Part shown: piece after piece, positions 1 to 10,849 of the stretch
How the letters are laid out: each line of letters opens with the position of its first letter
Numbering within the stretch: the stretch's first letter is position 1
Source: Trema orientale
Lineage: Eukaryota; Streptophyta; Magnoliopsida; Rosales; Cannabaceae
NCBI GenBank assembly: GCA_002914845.1
Contig: JXTC01000114.1
Coordinates: 445,889 to 509,888 of the forward strand
DNA: 64,000 nucleotides
Direction: 5' to 3'
Notes under the pieces: generated by a model
Database searches by the model: none
Told to the model about the DNA's origin: nothing
The model's input: only the letters and a program-made list of their open reading frames with translations
Position numbers and translations under genes: made by a program

Positions 1-1224
1 CTAATCGGATCAAGGTTGTGGGCTTGACCAACCCTTGTACGCAACAAGTGATTTCTCCTTAGGCACACTCACGCCTTTACAATAGACTTGACTCCTGCTC
101 TATTACGCCTAACTCGGATTGTTTAGACTTCGGTGCCAATCTCACCTATACCGGGTTGTTTAGACAATGGTGGCAACCTCACCAACTCACGGGTTGTTTA
201 GCCTCCAGTGACAACCTCACCTACACTCGGGTTGTTTATGATTCCGGTGGCAACCTCACCTCACAAATATAATTTGGTTTTTGTTAGATGGAACACTCAA
301 CTAAAATCTCTCTCAAATGAAAATATTTGATACAAGGTAAGCTTAGAGAAAATAAATGAGAACACAAGATATAATCTAGTTTGGCTCAATAGATTTTTGT
401 GAAAAAGTGGATTTGAAAGTTTGGTTCACAAAAATTAATTTGAACACTTTGAAAGTATGATATAAGCAATGTAAGGATGTTCAAAGATGGTTTTAAGTGT
501 TAGAAAAGCCTCTATATATAGACTTGAATGAAAACTAGCCGTTTATAGCCGTTAGACAGACATTCTGTCACTTTCGGTAGACCGAAGATGTGTTTTCGGT
601 CGACCGAAAAAACTAGCCGTTGGTAGTGCGGTTCTAACGGTCGAATTCTGAAATTTGCTGAAAATAGGCAGGGGAATCGGTAGACCGAAAATGGCTTTTA
701 GGTAGACCGATTCTATCCGAGAGCAAACTTTGAATTTTATTTCAAGTCTTTTTCAATTATTTTCAAAATGTGACTTTATAAATTGATTTATTATGTAATA
801 TAGAAACTATGGAAATTCATAAATCAATTTAAAAGCTCGTCTAAAATAAATTTCTTATTTTAATTGGAGATAAATAAGTTTGACAGTTTTGCTTTGAAAA
901 CTTCCAATTTTATGAAAACTTTGAGCCATTAAGATCATATAATATGTAGACAAATATTCAAATACAAGAACTAAGTGTTTAACCTTTGTTGATCTAAGTC
1001 TTGTATTCTTGATCTTGTCTTCAAGCTCTTTTTCCATCCATCTTCAAGCTTAGGTATAATAAGTCTAATATGCATCCATCTTCAAGCTTGATTTCTTGAT
1101 AAACTTGAGTTAGAACTTTAAAAGCTATTTCACTATACACTCAAGTTAAATCATTAGTACTTAATCAAATGTTTGTTATCTTCAAAATAAGAGTGAGTAA
1201 GATTGAATCCTCAATTTCTCAACA
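1..1224 (-). mobile_element. Partial copia-type LTR cut by the window edge
   Basis: Read on the - strand, this stretch starts at 1224 with TGTTGAGAAATTGAGG, a start typical of plant Ty1/copia LTRs, and runs off the left window edge. A TATA-like CTATATATAG lies at 512-521 (it is palindromic, so strand is inferred from the LTR start). Further in come short inverted words around TCGGTAGACCGA (560-720) and a block of degenerate 38-40 bp repeats (113-264). The LTR end and any coding region would lie outside the window. Orientation and class are inferred from the start and promoter-like layout only, as no coding domain is present. It could be a solo LTR. Confidence 0.5.
113..264. repeat. Four degenerate 38-40 bp tandem units
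   Basis: Four successive units share a CGGGTTGTTTAG start and a GGTGGCAACCTCACC end (first unit ATTGTTTAGAC...CCAATCTCACC). They lie inside the putative LTR and probably belong to its U5-side region. The units have diverged, so the array is old. Confidence 0.7.
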
Positions 1225-1535
1225 GAAAGTATTTCAGATAAAATATAAAAATTATGTATATTCCTATACGTAACCAAACACAGGTTTAGGATGTTCCCCA
1301 GAATCAAGAACAAGATTCCAGTACCAAACCAAACACAGTTTTTCAGATTCTCAGACATTCATATGACCCTCCTCAGGTTTTCCAGGTATCTAAAAACTTG
1401 GAACTCCATATACCAAAATGGGTTTGGGACCTTTGCGTTTTTGGGTTTGGGTTGGGTTTTTGGGTTTAGGAACTAAACGAAGGATGAACGATCAGTAAAG
1501 AAAGAGAAACTCTGTTTTGCGGTTTTCATGTACAA

Positions 1536-1566
<31 letters not shown>

Positions 1567-2048
1567 GACCGGCCTGGGCCATTTCCTGCACATTTGGCAC
1601 GCGGGATAAATTTTGGGGGAGTTGAGGTTAAAATGCATTAGCCAAAGTCCCTTGAAAAAAAAAATGCATTAGCCAAAACCCATCTACAAGAAGGGTTAAA
1701 AAAGAAGAAAAGAAAAAGACAACACAACCAAGGAAGGAAATTAGGGTTGGTGTCCTTCTTTTGCACTTCATCATTTTAATAAATATCTATTTTTATCCTT
1801 TTACAGCTAAATATCCAAATATATGTATATATTAGTTTTTTTCCAATCTAATAAGTATTTTTTTTAACCTATAAATAGCAATTTTTTTAGTTGTTACATA
1901 AGTTAGATCATAATCTAACTGTTACTATAATTTGAGTAGTTGAAAAAAATAATAATAAAAATAAATATTCATTATTTAATATTTTTCTTTCACCATCTTA
2001 ACCATGAAAAAATATGCGTGATATTTTTTAATTAGGCAAAATAATACA
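1225..2048. other. Intergenic, no gene seen
   Basis: AT-rich sequence with poly-A/T runs (for example 1539-1563) and a short stretch of TTTGGGTTTGGG-like words near 1420-1470. No open frame resembles a known protein and no structural RNA was recognised. Confidence 0.6.
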
Positions 2049-2302
2049 TATAGATATGTAAAAAAAAAAAATACCTATTGGATTTGTGCCCTATTAGTTT
2101 TTATATTAGTGCATCATATTTTATACTTGATATATACACTCACTTAATATACACTGATATATTAGTCATTTTGCTATAGATATGTAAGGAAAAAAAAATG
2201 CCTACTGGATTGGTGCCCTATTAGTTTTTATATTAGTGCATCATATTTTACACTTGACATATACACTCACTTAATATATACCGATATATCAGTCATTTTG
2301 TG
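2049..2302. repeat. 124-bp tandem duplication
   Basis: Copy 1 (about 2049-2174) and copy 2 (about 2175-2302) are adjacent and nearly identical. Both run from ATAGATATGTAA through GGTGCCCTATTAGTTTTTA and GTGCATCATATTTTA to a TATATYAGTCATTTTG end. Only scattered substitutions separate them, so the duplication is fairly recent. Confidence 0.85.
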
Positions 2303-2493
2303 ATAAGACCCTTATAAGATCTCGGTGTTGAGTCTTTTTTCTTCTTTTTTTCTTTGGGTTAATGGCACGAATAGTCTCCAAACTATCCGACTAGTTATAA
2401 TTTGGTCTCCCAAGTTTTAATTTTAACAATTAAGTCCCTAAAATTTCCATTACAACTTTAGAATAAAAACTTCTTTCATAATTGAAAGAACAG

Positions 2494-3017
2494 TTTTTGG
2501 CATGATTAGTCACTATGTTATTCGCAGTTTGGCAAAATAGTCTCTAAATTATTTTTTTGGCAATTAAGTCCTCAAATTTTAAAAATCTTGACAATTAAGT
2601 CCTTTTTGTCTGTTAATGTTAAAATTTTCATGAAATTGAACATGTTTAAGCAAAAGAAATTAGAATTTCACTAATACTAATTAGTTTGGAAGGGATATAG
2701 AGTGAAATTTTAAGAGAAATTTTAAATTTTTGAAATTTTTTATTTTTTAAAATTTTTTATATTATGTTGTTAATTATACTTAATTTTTAGTTATTTTCCT
2801 TCCAATTTTAACTAATGCCATTAAAATATTGATTTTGACATCTAAAAACTTTGTATGTGATATGAAAATGCTCAATTTCATCCAGTATTTTAACAGTTTC
2901 CTACGAATAATACTTAATTGTCAAAATTTTTAAAACGCAGGGACTTAATTGCCAAAAAAATAACTTAGGGACTATTTTGCCAATCACGAATAATACAAGG
3001 GCCAATCATGCCAAAAA
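2494..3017. mobile_element. Inverted-repeat (MITE/foldback-like) element
   Basis: The left arm (2494 to about 2605) reads TTTTTGGCATGATT, then GGCAAAATAGTC and GGCAATTAAGTCC. The right arm (about 2905-3017) is its imperfect inverted complement, ending AATCATGCCAAAAA. The arms are about 110 bp and flank an AT-rich centre of about 300 bp with no coding potential. I do not see a clear target-site duplication, so the superfamily is open; long arms would suit a Mutator-type MITE. Related words at 2357-2460 suggest a second, broken copy just upstream. Confidence 0.65.
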
Positions 3018-5198
3018 TGTTGGTAAGAAATAAAAATAAAAATAAAAATTTGCAGCATAATAAAAACTGAAACAAAAAACTAAATTAAAAAGAAAAATTA
3101 AACAAACGAGAGTTTAGGGAATTGTGAATGATTGAGAACGGTTTAAGATTCAGCTTCTAATTTGGCCTCTAATAGCTTTCTCTATTCTCCTTTAATTCTC
3201 TCTACCGTAGGTAGTTCTCTCTGTTGCTACTCTCTGTTTCAAGTTGTCAGCTGCATCTCTGCTCTACAAACTCCCCTCCTTATTCTTGTATTACTTTGCT
3301 TTATTTATAGGAGAAATTATATATAATCTCGGGCCGCTGACTCGATGCTATTTAGAGTCCACAACATTACGTAATCATAATGTTGAAGTACTTGCAAGCC
3401 TTCAAAACAGTCTTACCAAAAAAATTCAGCTTGCAGAACATTCTGAATGATATTCACATTCCCCAATTTCTGATCACGTTTTTAAGGCCCTCCATGTTCG
3501 AAGATTTCTAGTCATGTTGATGCAAAAAGCGTTTTACAGCATCTCTGTTGGCTGTAGTTCCAACATATGGCCAAATATTTGATCTAATATATTTTTCAGT
3601 ATTTGCAATAAATATGCTTTAGAATTTTGATTTCGTGATTAAATGTGATTTAATATATTTTCTGATGGGGATTCGATATGAAATGATTTAATGAAAAGTT
3701 ATCTACTTTATAAATATTATCATTTTAATTGAATGATTCTATTCTTAATTATGTGATTTCTGATTGCCAATCACGAATGTGGAAGGATCTGATGCTCTAG
3801 ACAAGATATTAGGTGTTGCCTACTTTATCTTATATGAATTTGTTCATAACATGTTAAAGAAAAGACGCAAATTAAGATATTTTGATTAAATATTAATTGT
3901 GAAGTTTTCTTAATAATTTTTCGCTGATTCTGAATGTTTGTGACTGATTATAATTAATTAATTGTGATTGTTTGTTACTAATTGTGTTTCTACTTCGGGA
4001 ATGAAATTTGACTTTTCCAAGTTCATGTTGCAATATTAGAGCAAAATCAGCATTGATTAATCGTTTATCATGTATCTAGAATACATTTTGTGAAAGGGAC
4101 ACATTCGTTTTGCTAAAAGAACTCTAGCCTTTTTCTCTTTCTCTCTACTCTAGTGAGAAAATAATCGGGGTGGGGAATAACTGCACCATTAATATGCAGG
4201 TATAGTACGGGAACGATATTAACATAATCCGCACCGTACTTTCTCCGATATATATAATATTCGCATAAAAAAATTATTATACATACATATTTATTTAATT
4301 TTACACTACTTATATTCATATATATTTGGTGAAATAATGATTTTAAATAGTTATATATACTTATATATTTGAATCTTAGAGTTTGAAATTTATTTAATAC
4401 ATTGTTGTGTTTAATTTTTGTTAATTATAAAAAATTTAGCATATTTATCTTAATTTTTTTTTCTTATTTTGTCATTATCAACGGGTAACAATGATTTTTC
4501 CTATTATCCGTTAGTTAATTTTCACACCCTCCCTGCATCTAAAAAAATGGTTAATAGGGCAGGTATAATATTACGATTAGCCTTCGGGATGGGGACGATA
4601 ATTGAAAAACCGTCCCCGATCTGTCATATTGCTTTTTCTACCTATATCTCCTCCTAACAAAAAAGACAGCACTGCCTCATTTGGAGGCCGAAGAAGGGTT
4701 TTTTCCTTCTCTTTCTCGGGTTTCCTCTCCTCACTTTCTTCTTCTTCCTCCTCCCTGCTTCTTTTTTATTTTTTCAGTTTTAATAATTCTATATCTAAAT
4801 CTGGCTTGTAGTACCATCTTTTGTATAGATTTTAGTATGGTCTAGATCTTAAATCTGTGATTTTTTCTCAGATATAGATCTGTATAATGGCTGATTTTTA
4901 TTTTCTTTTCTTTTCTACGGGCATGGATCACAATTGATATTGGCCTTATTTAGTCTATCCAGCTAAGAACGCAGCTAGGAGCAAATGTTGAAGGCAATAG
5001 ATTGCTGGTGATCCTTGTTATCTCTTTCTCATGAAGAATCAGGATAAACCATATATTTGTTCTTAGTTGTGTTTATGATCCATTTTTCGTCTCCTTTCTT
5101 TAAAGAGTGTTCGGGGTCGGAGTTGTGCTCTGGATTAATTAGTGTGATCTGTACTTAATTAAGACAAAACAGAAGATAATTGGGTTATACTATTAGAA
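3018..5198. other. Intergenic AT-rich DNA, no supported gene
   Basis: Contains pyrimidine-rich leader-like stretches (3170-3240 and 4690-4780) that resemble 5' UTRs, but no continuing coding frame follows either. A GC-richer word cluster around 4160-4240 and 4560-4620 looks like a decayed repeat. The 68-codon frame at 3244-3450 has no recognisable similarity and I do not call it a gene. Confidence 0.5.
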
Positions 5199-7200
5199 TG
5201 CACGGCAGAAAGGGTCGTCACAACACTTCCACGTGTCGAAATAAGATAGGCGGTTGCAATAAGAACAACTCTTCCTACGTATCTCAACAAGATTGGCGGT
5301 TGCAAGGATGACTCACTTAGTGTGCAGCAGAAATAAAATAATATTAAAAGTTGATGGAGGCGAATAAACCGACCATATTGTCAACTAAGAGCTAGAAGTA
5401 ATATAATAATGCAGTAAATAAATAGACAGGAATTTAAATATTACTAGTTGACTGAGGCGAATAAACCGACCATATTGTCAACTAGAAGTTAGCAACAGAA
5501 ATAAATTACAGAAAAATAAATAGTTAGAAACTGACGAAGGCGATACCGTCCATATGCCAGTTTCAGTTAGTTAGAGGGGTTAGAATTACGAGGCGGTAAG
5601 ACCAGCCATATCATTGTAAATAATAATAAATAACTGAAATTAAAGTGCTGAAATTTAAATAAAGCGGTGTGATCGGTTGCAGGGGAAAACAACTCAGATC
5701 ACTAAATAAATGCGCACAATAATTAAAATGGGAGTAAAGTAACCGATTGCACTTAAAGCAGCAATACAGATTGCTTTACAGGGAAGGGGAAGCGCAGTAA
5801 CTGATTGCACTTAGAGCAGCAATACGAATTATCCGCCAAGATGGAGATATAAGACAGATATATATATATATATAAATATAGAAAGCACAAAACCTCGAAC
5901 TTGTGCTACAGGTCAAGCACGAGATTGTGGAGAGTAGCTCGGTATCCAAAGATCACTGAAGCACATACGTCAGAAATTTGGATTGATGGTGGATGCGAAG
6001 AGATTTTGATGGAATGGACCGAAAATTGGTCTTAATTTGGGATGAGAGAATCCGAGAGGTAGAGGTCACGGCTTGGAGAGAAATAAGTGGTGATGATGAG
6101 GATTAATAGGGGAGGTTCACAGTTTGGACAATAAAGAAGGCAAGAGGGGGATGTTTTATGTGTCTATATGGAGGTGGTGGTGGCAAGGACCACGGGTTGA
6201 GCATAAAAGCAAGAGCGAGAAGGGGAAGCTTGAGAGCTTCGGTCAGGAAAGAGAACAAGAGGGATAGAGAAGGAAAGGAAGAGAGTCAAGAGGCGTTGAT
6301 GAAAGGAACAAGAACAAGAACAAGAATAAGAATGAGAGAAAGGGACACTTTGAGCTTCGGATGAACAAGAGAGAGAGAGAGAAGGGAAGAGTGCATGGTT
6401 GAGAGAGAGAGAGAGAGAGAGACCGGATGGAAGAGAGAAAATGAGAGCTTGTATTGATAGTTTGTGAGGTGAAATTTTCTTGTTGTTACAAATGAAGGGA
6501 GGTACAGCACTATTTATAGGCAAAAATCCCTTGTAAGACAAGTAAACTTAAGTCCTAAGTAGGCGAGGTGTCACAACCTCATTGGCCGAGCTTGCTTAAT
6601 GTACAAGAACTTGTCTTGCAAGTTCTTAAGCTACAAAGGAATGATTTTGCTTAATGAACAAGTACTTCTCTTGTAAGCGAAGATATCTTAGGCTACAAGA
6701 ACTTGTCATATAAGTTCTTTTATTACAAGTAATTTAACTTATGGTAGAAGTACTTAGACAACAAGGGATCTTAGGATAGAAGTTAGAAGCTTCTAGGTAG
6801 CTTGTCTTTGAAGTGCTTGAGCTATAAGAAAACTAGGTGGCAGCTGTATACAAGCCAATGAAGACTTATGTTACAAGATCTTGGTGTGCAAGAAGCATCC
6901 GGAAGCTTCTAGAAAACTCGGACAGCTTGTAGTGCAAATACTTGAGTGGCAAGATCTTAGGGCGCAAGTTAGAGGATTCTAGAGTATTCTAGAATCATTA
7001 GGCGGCTTGTTCTTGAAGCCAAAGAACTTGTCTTGTAAGCGCTTAGGCTACAAGATCTTGATGAGCAAGCTAGAAGAGTCCGGGACCTTTTAGAGTTATC
7101 TAGAACCGTTGGGTAGCTTGTGCATAAAAGGGGAAAGCTCCAATGTGACGTGTAGTTTGACTTCCCTTCGAGTGACACGTAGCTTGACCCATGCTATATG
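5199..7200 (-). repeat. Unclassified LTR-like repeat block
   Basis: Two kinds of degenerate internal repeats flank a purine-rich core. At 5340-5620 a unit around GAGGCGAATAAACCGACCAT recurs, then decays into related GGCGATACCGTCCATAT and GGCGGTAAGACCAGCCATAT units. At 6590-7110 words around CTACAAGAACTTGTCTTGYAAG recur. Between them lies a palindrome-like TATA box (6510-6519) followed on the - strand by a pyrimidine-rich leader. This layout suggests an LTR transcribed on the - strand. I could not find matched TG/CA ends with a target duplication, and no coding domain is present. Confidence 0.4.
6369..6422. repeat. (GA)n microsatellite
   Basis: Runs of GAGAGA at 6370-6381 and 6402-6421, separated by a short unique stretch. 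On the opposite strand they give Ser/Leu-rich frames that are not genes. Confidence 0.9.
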
Positions 7201-8069
7201 TAGTTTAGGTGAGCTAGCTTAGGTCTTGGTAATTCTTGTGCTTAATTAATACTAATTTATGTCCCAGGATTAATTCCAAAAATTAGGTTAACCCCAAAAC
7301 AAAGAGTTTGAAATTATAATTCTTATGTTTAAATTGTAATTTGAAATTTTTTACTTCGATTAATGATATTCCCTTAAGAAGCCCGTTTATATATATATAT
7401 ATATAAACATTTTATGCACGATTAAAGACGTTGATATCTAGTCATTTTTATCTTTAATCAATCAGTGCATATTTGATTAAGAAATTCCTCAATTTATGAG
7501 ATTGTAGTTTGTTAATTGATTAAAGGAATTTTCCTAACTTATGCTTGAGTGTTTATGAGTGATTGACAGATTTATGAGTGTATTATATAAGCTGTCAAAA
7601 ACGTCTTCTTTTTGTGCAGGCACAGAATCTAGCCAAATCTAGAATTTTTGGCTGATGTTGCAATATTCACAGCTGATATTCCATAATATCAGCATTTAAA
7701 GGCATATTTGATTATCCTAATTGAGAAAAACGTGTGAACCAATTCTAATTTATTTCTAATCAGAATCAATCACTTTTTAGTGTTGATTTACAGGTTGATG
7801 GTAATTGGAGTCCTAGCATCTCTAAGGTTGGTAATTCATAGTATTTCGTGTCAACCTATTTATATTGTATTGGTTTCGTATTACTTACAAATTACCTATT
7901 TAATAAAAACGTCATTCAGATAAATGTATTGTAATACTTCTAAACATTATAATTATTCAGTTACTTGATTTTTTTACTTCAATTTTACTTTCTTAAGATA
8001 AATTAACTCATTAGTTTATTATTTTTAACTTTATTTGCAAAACATTCATTAAAAATAATTTCTATATGA
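7201..8069. other. Intergenic AT-rich DNA up to the left inversion junction
   Basis: No coding frame or recognisable RNA. Contains a (TA)n run at 7389-7405. It ends at a single undetermined base (8070), about 50 bp before recognisable Sirevirus coding sequence begins. Confidence 0.6.
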
Positions 8070-8070
8070 N
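8070..8070. other. Single undetermined base
   Basis: One N in otherwise continuous sequence, next to the point where Sirevirus coding sequence starts abruptly. It may mark a polished or patched contig join, which matters for the inversion proposed in the findings. Confidence 0.95.
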
Positions 8071-8119
8071 TGAGAAAAAAACTAATTAATTGTGCCAATT
8101 CGAGTTAATCTGGTGTCAA

Positions 8120-9520
8120 CTAAATGGATATGTTATTTTTGGTGATGGCAAAAAGGTCCAGATTCTTGGTGTAGGAAACTTGTGTGTGCAGGGATTTCCT
8201 AACCTTAAAAAGGTGCTGCTGGTGAAAGGACTTAAAGCAAATCTCATTAGCATCAGTCAAATGTGTGATGATCAGCTTTCTGTGCAATTCAACCAAAAGA
8301 ATTTCCTGGTGTTGGATTGCCATAGGAAATGCATTATGAATGGAGTCAGATCGAGTAACAATTGCTATATGCTGAGCAGTGTCAAAACATTCATGAGAGC
8401 AGATCTGACAGAAACGGAATTGAGGCACCAAAAGCTTGATCATCTTAATTTCAGAAACATGATCAAAACCACCAAACACCAAGCTGTAAGAGGTGTTCTA
8501 GTCCTTCAACCTCCCAAAAATCCCATTTGTGGACTGTGTCAAATGGGAAAGCAGACAAGGAGTCAACATAAGTCAATTCAACACCTTGTGACAAGTAGGT
8601 GTTTGGAACTCATGCACATGGATCTCATGGGTCTGATTCAAACAGAGAGCATAGCTAGAAAGAGGTACAATAATGTGTGTGTTAACGAGTATTCTCATTT
8701 TACATGGGTTGATTTTGTCAGAGAAAAATCAGACACTTTTCAAGTGTTTAAAAATCTTGTCATTAGAGTGCAAAATGAGAAACAATGCAAAATTCAAAAT
8801 GTTGTGAGGATCAGGAGTGTTCATGAGAAGGATTTTGAAAATTTCTTATATGCCAATGTTTGCAATGAGTTGGGTATTTCTCATGAGTTTTCAGCTCCTA
8901 CAACATCTGAGCAAAATGAGGTGGTTGAGAGGAAGAACATGATCATTCAAGTAATGGTCAGAGTCATGTTGAACAGTGAAAAGCTTTTCAATAAGCTTTA
9001 GGCAGAAGCTGTGAGTACAGCTTATTATCTCAAACCAGATGAAAGCACTAACATAACAGGTGATAGAGGTGATTAGTCAGCTGAAATCTGTAATATTGGA
9101 CAGGGAGTCTTGATAATAGAAAAAGCACATCTGGTGTATGCTTTTACCTTGGGAACAATCTGGTTGTATGGCACAGCAAGAAGCAAATATTCCATCTCAC
9201 TTTCCACAGCTGAGGTAGAGTACATTGCAGTAGATAATTGTTGTACTTAACTATTTTGGATGAAACAAATGCTTTGTGATTGTGGAATTTTGCTAGACTT
9301 AATAATAATCTTTTGTGATTCTAAAAATCCTGTTCAGCACTCTAGAACAAAGCATATAGACATCAGATATCACTTCATTCGTGATTTAGTTGAGCATAAA
9401 TTGGTGAGCATAGAACATGTTGAAATTGAAAAGCAATTAGGTGACTTGTTTATAAAAGCCTTGTATGCCTTAAGATTTGAATCATTACACAAGGCTATTG
9501 GAGTGTGCTCTATTTCTTAG
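8120..9520 (+). pseudogene. Sirevirus pol remnant: integrase and RNase H, RT deleted
   Basis: The frame from about 8120 to 9001 encodes the GAG-pre-integrase region (FGDGKK near its start, then the LISISQMCDD motif) and an integrase core with a recognisable ending (EFSAPTTSEQNEVVERKN). The zinc-finger region is partly eroded. After a stop at 8999-9001 the sequence passes within about 120 bp to RNase H wording (SISLSTAEVEYIA near 9210) and then the pol C-terminus (KHIDIRYHFIRDLVE, 9350-9400), so the whole reverse transcriptase is missing. Stops and frameshifts separate the parts. It cannot make an active polyprotein. The start lacks the protease, which is found on the opposite strand at 47607. 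Confidence 0.85.
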
Positions 9521-10849
9521 AGAGATTTCAATCATATGTTGAGTGATTTAGTCTTATATATTCAGTAAAAATAGGAAATACTTATTGTGTGTGTTGAGTA
9601 GTTCAAGTGACTATTAACCAATGATGACTGAATTGTCTTATCCTTGATTTATCACTTATGATTTTGCATGTTGGCTGAAATTCAACTTGTGATTCTCCCT
9701 GCTTATTGATCTTAGTCACTGTGACAAATATGTTTTAGCTTATCTAGACTTAGTAGATATTATGCTCTTGTGACTAGACAGGTTTAACATAGACTAGAGT
9801 CATGTGTGCACCTAGACCAGAAAGGGCTACCTCTCATCAGGTGTGAAAGCTAGCCTTGAGTAATCATTTAATTTGTAGTGACCTCTATGTCTTGGATGAT
9901 CTACTAAGGAAGAGGGCTACCCTCTGGGATGTGTGCAGCCACTGATTTGGGTTATTTTAGAGTGGTGAGATTCCCCACTTTCAAACATAAAAAAAATGGA
10001 GAGAAATAAAAGAGTGACCTAGTGCAGAAAAGCCAATGTGCATAAGAAAAAGTCTAACTACAAAGAGTGGTTATTAACAAGAGACAAATTAAACCACTAA
10101 GTGTGGCCTGCAGCAAGAACCAAATCTGGTAGTTCCATATGCACACACAATGCATATGAGTCTCTTGTCTATGTGTGATCAAGTTGAATTAATAAGGTCA
10201 ATAATATCTTCTAATTCTCTTCAAGATAATCATCAAGTCTCACGTGTTTGACCTCAATTAGAAGGGATAATCCCTTGTTGACTTCTTCCACATACTTGAT
10301 CATTGTTCATACACTCATTTATATCTTTATCCTCCATATCATGAGTTGAGTGAAAGTTCTTGAATTACAAAACACACACATTAAGTATTTTTTGATCTTA
10401 CTTAGTATATCTGGCTAAATCAAATGTAAATGATCTCTCTATTGTCTTAAAATTGTATGAGTTACCAAAAAAAAAATTGTTGTCACTAAATTGCTCAAAG
10501 TCATGTTCGCCTCATAATTTTGCTCATATCATGCTCAGAGAATGTTTTGTCTGTTGTCTAAATGCTCTGTTTGCTTTGTTTCACAAAATTTGATTGTGTC
10601 TATTTTAACAGTTCATCCACTTGATTTCACAACCACAACTGCCATTTGTGTTTGCTTATTCGCATATTTATTGTTGTTTATGAGTACATCACCATTAAAA
10701 AAAATCTAATTTTTTTTTTTGTTGGAGCCATTTTTCTACTTTTCCCTCTCATTCTTATCACTCTGTTCATATTTCTCGTCTACTTCATTAACTTTTGCTC
10801 AAGCTTTGCTTGTGGCAAGTTCTTCTCTTTTTGCTTGTGTACAGTATTT
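9521..10849 (+). other. Sirevirus interior between pol and second ORF
   Basis: No coding frame recognised. It sits between the pol C-terminus and the second ORF, where Sireviruses carry a noncoding spacer. Two GGGCTACC-containing words (9827 and 9911) suggest small internal repeats. Confidence 0.55.

Noticed and set aside
3244-3450. 68-codon frame
   Set aside because: No similarity, no upstream or downstream exon that I can recognise.
4130-4620. GC-rich words resembling a repeat boundary
   Set aside because: Could not find matching ends or duplication, so no element is called.
6164-6541. 125-codon Ser/Leu-rich frame on the - strand
   Set aside because: Low-complexity translation of a GA microsatellite inside a repeat; no domain.
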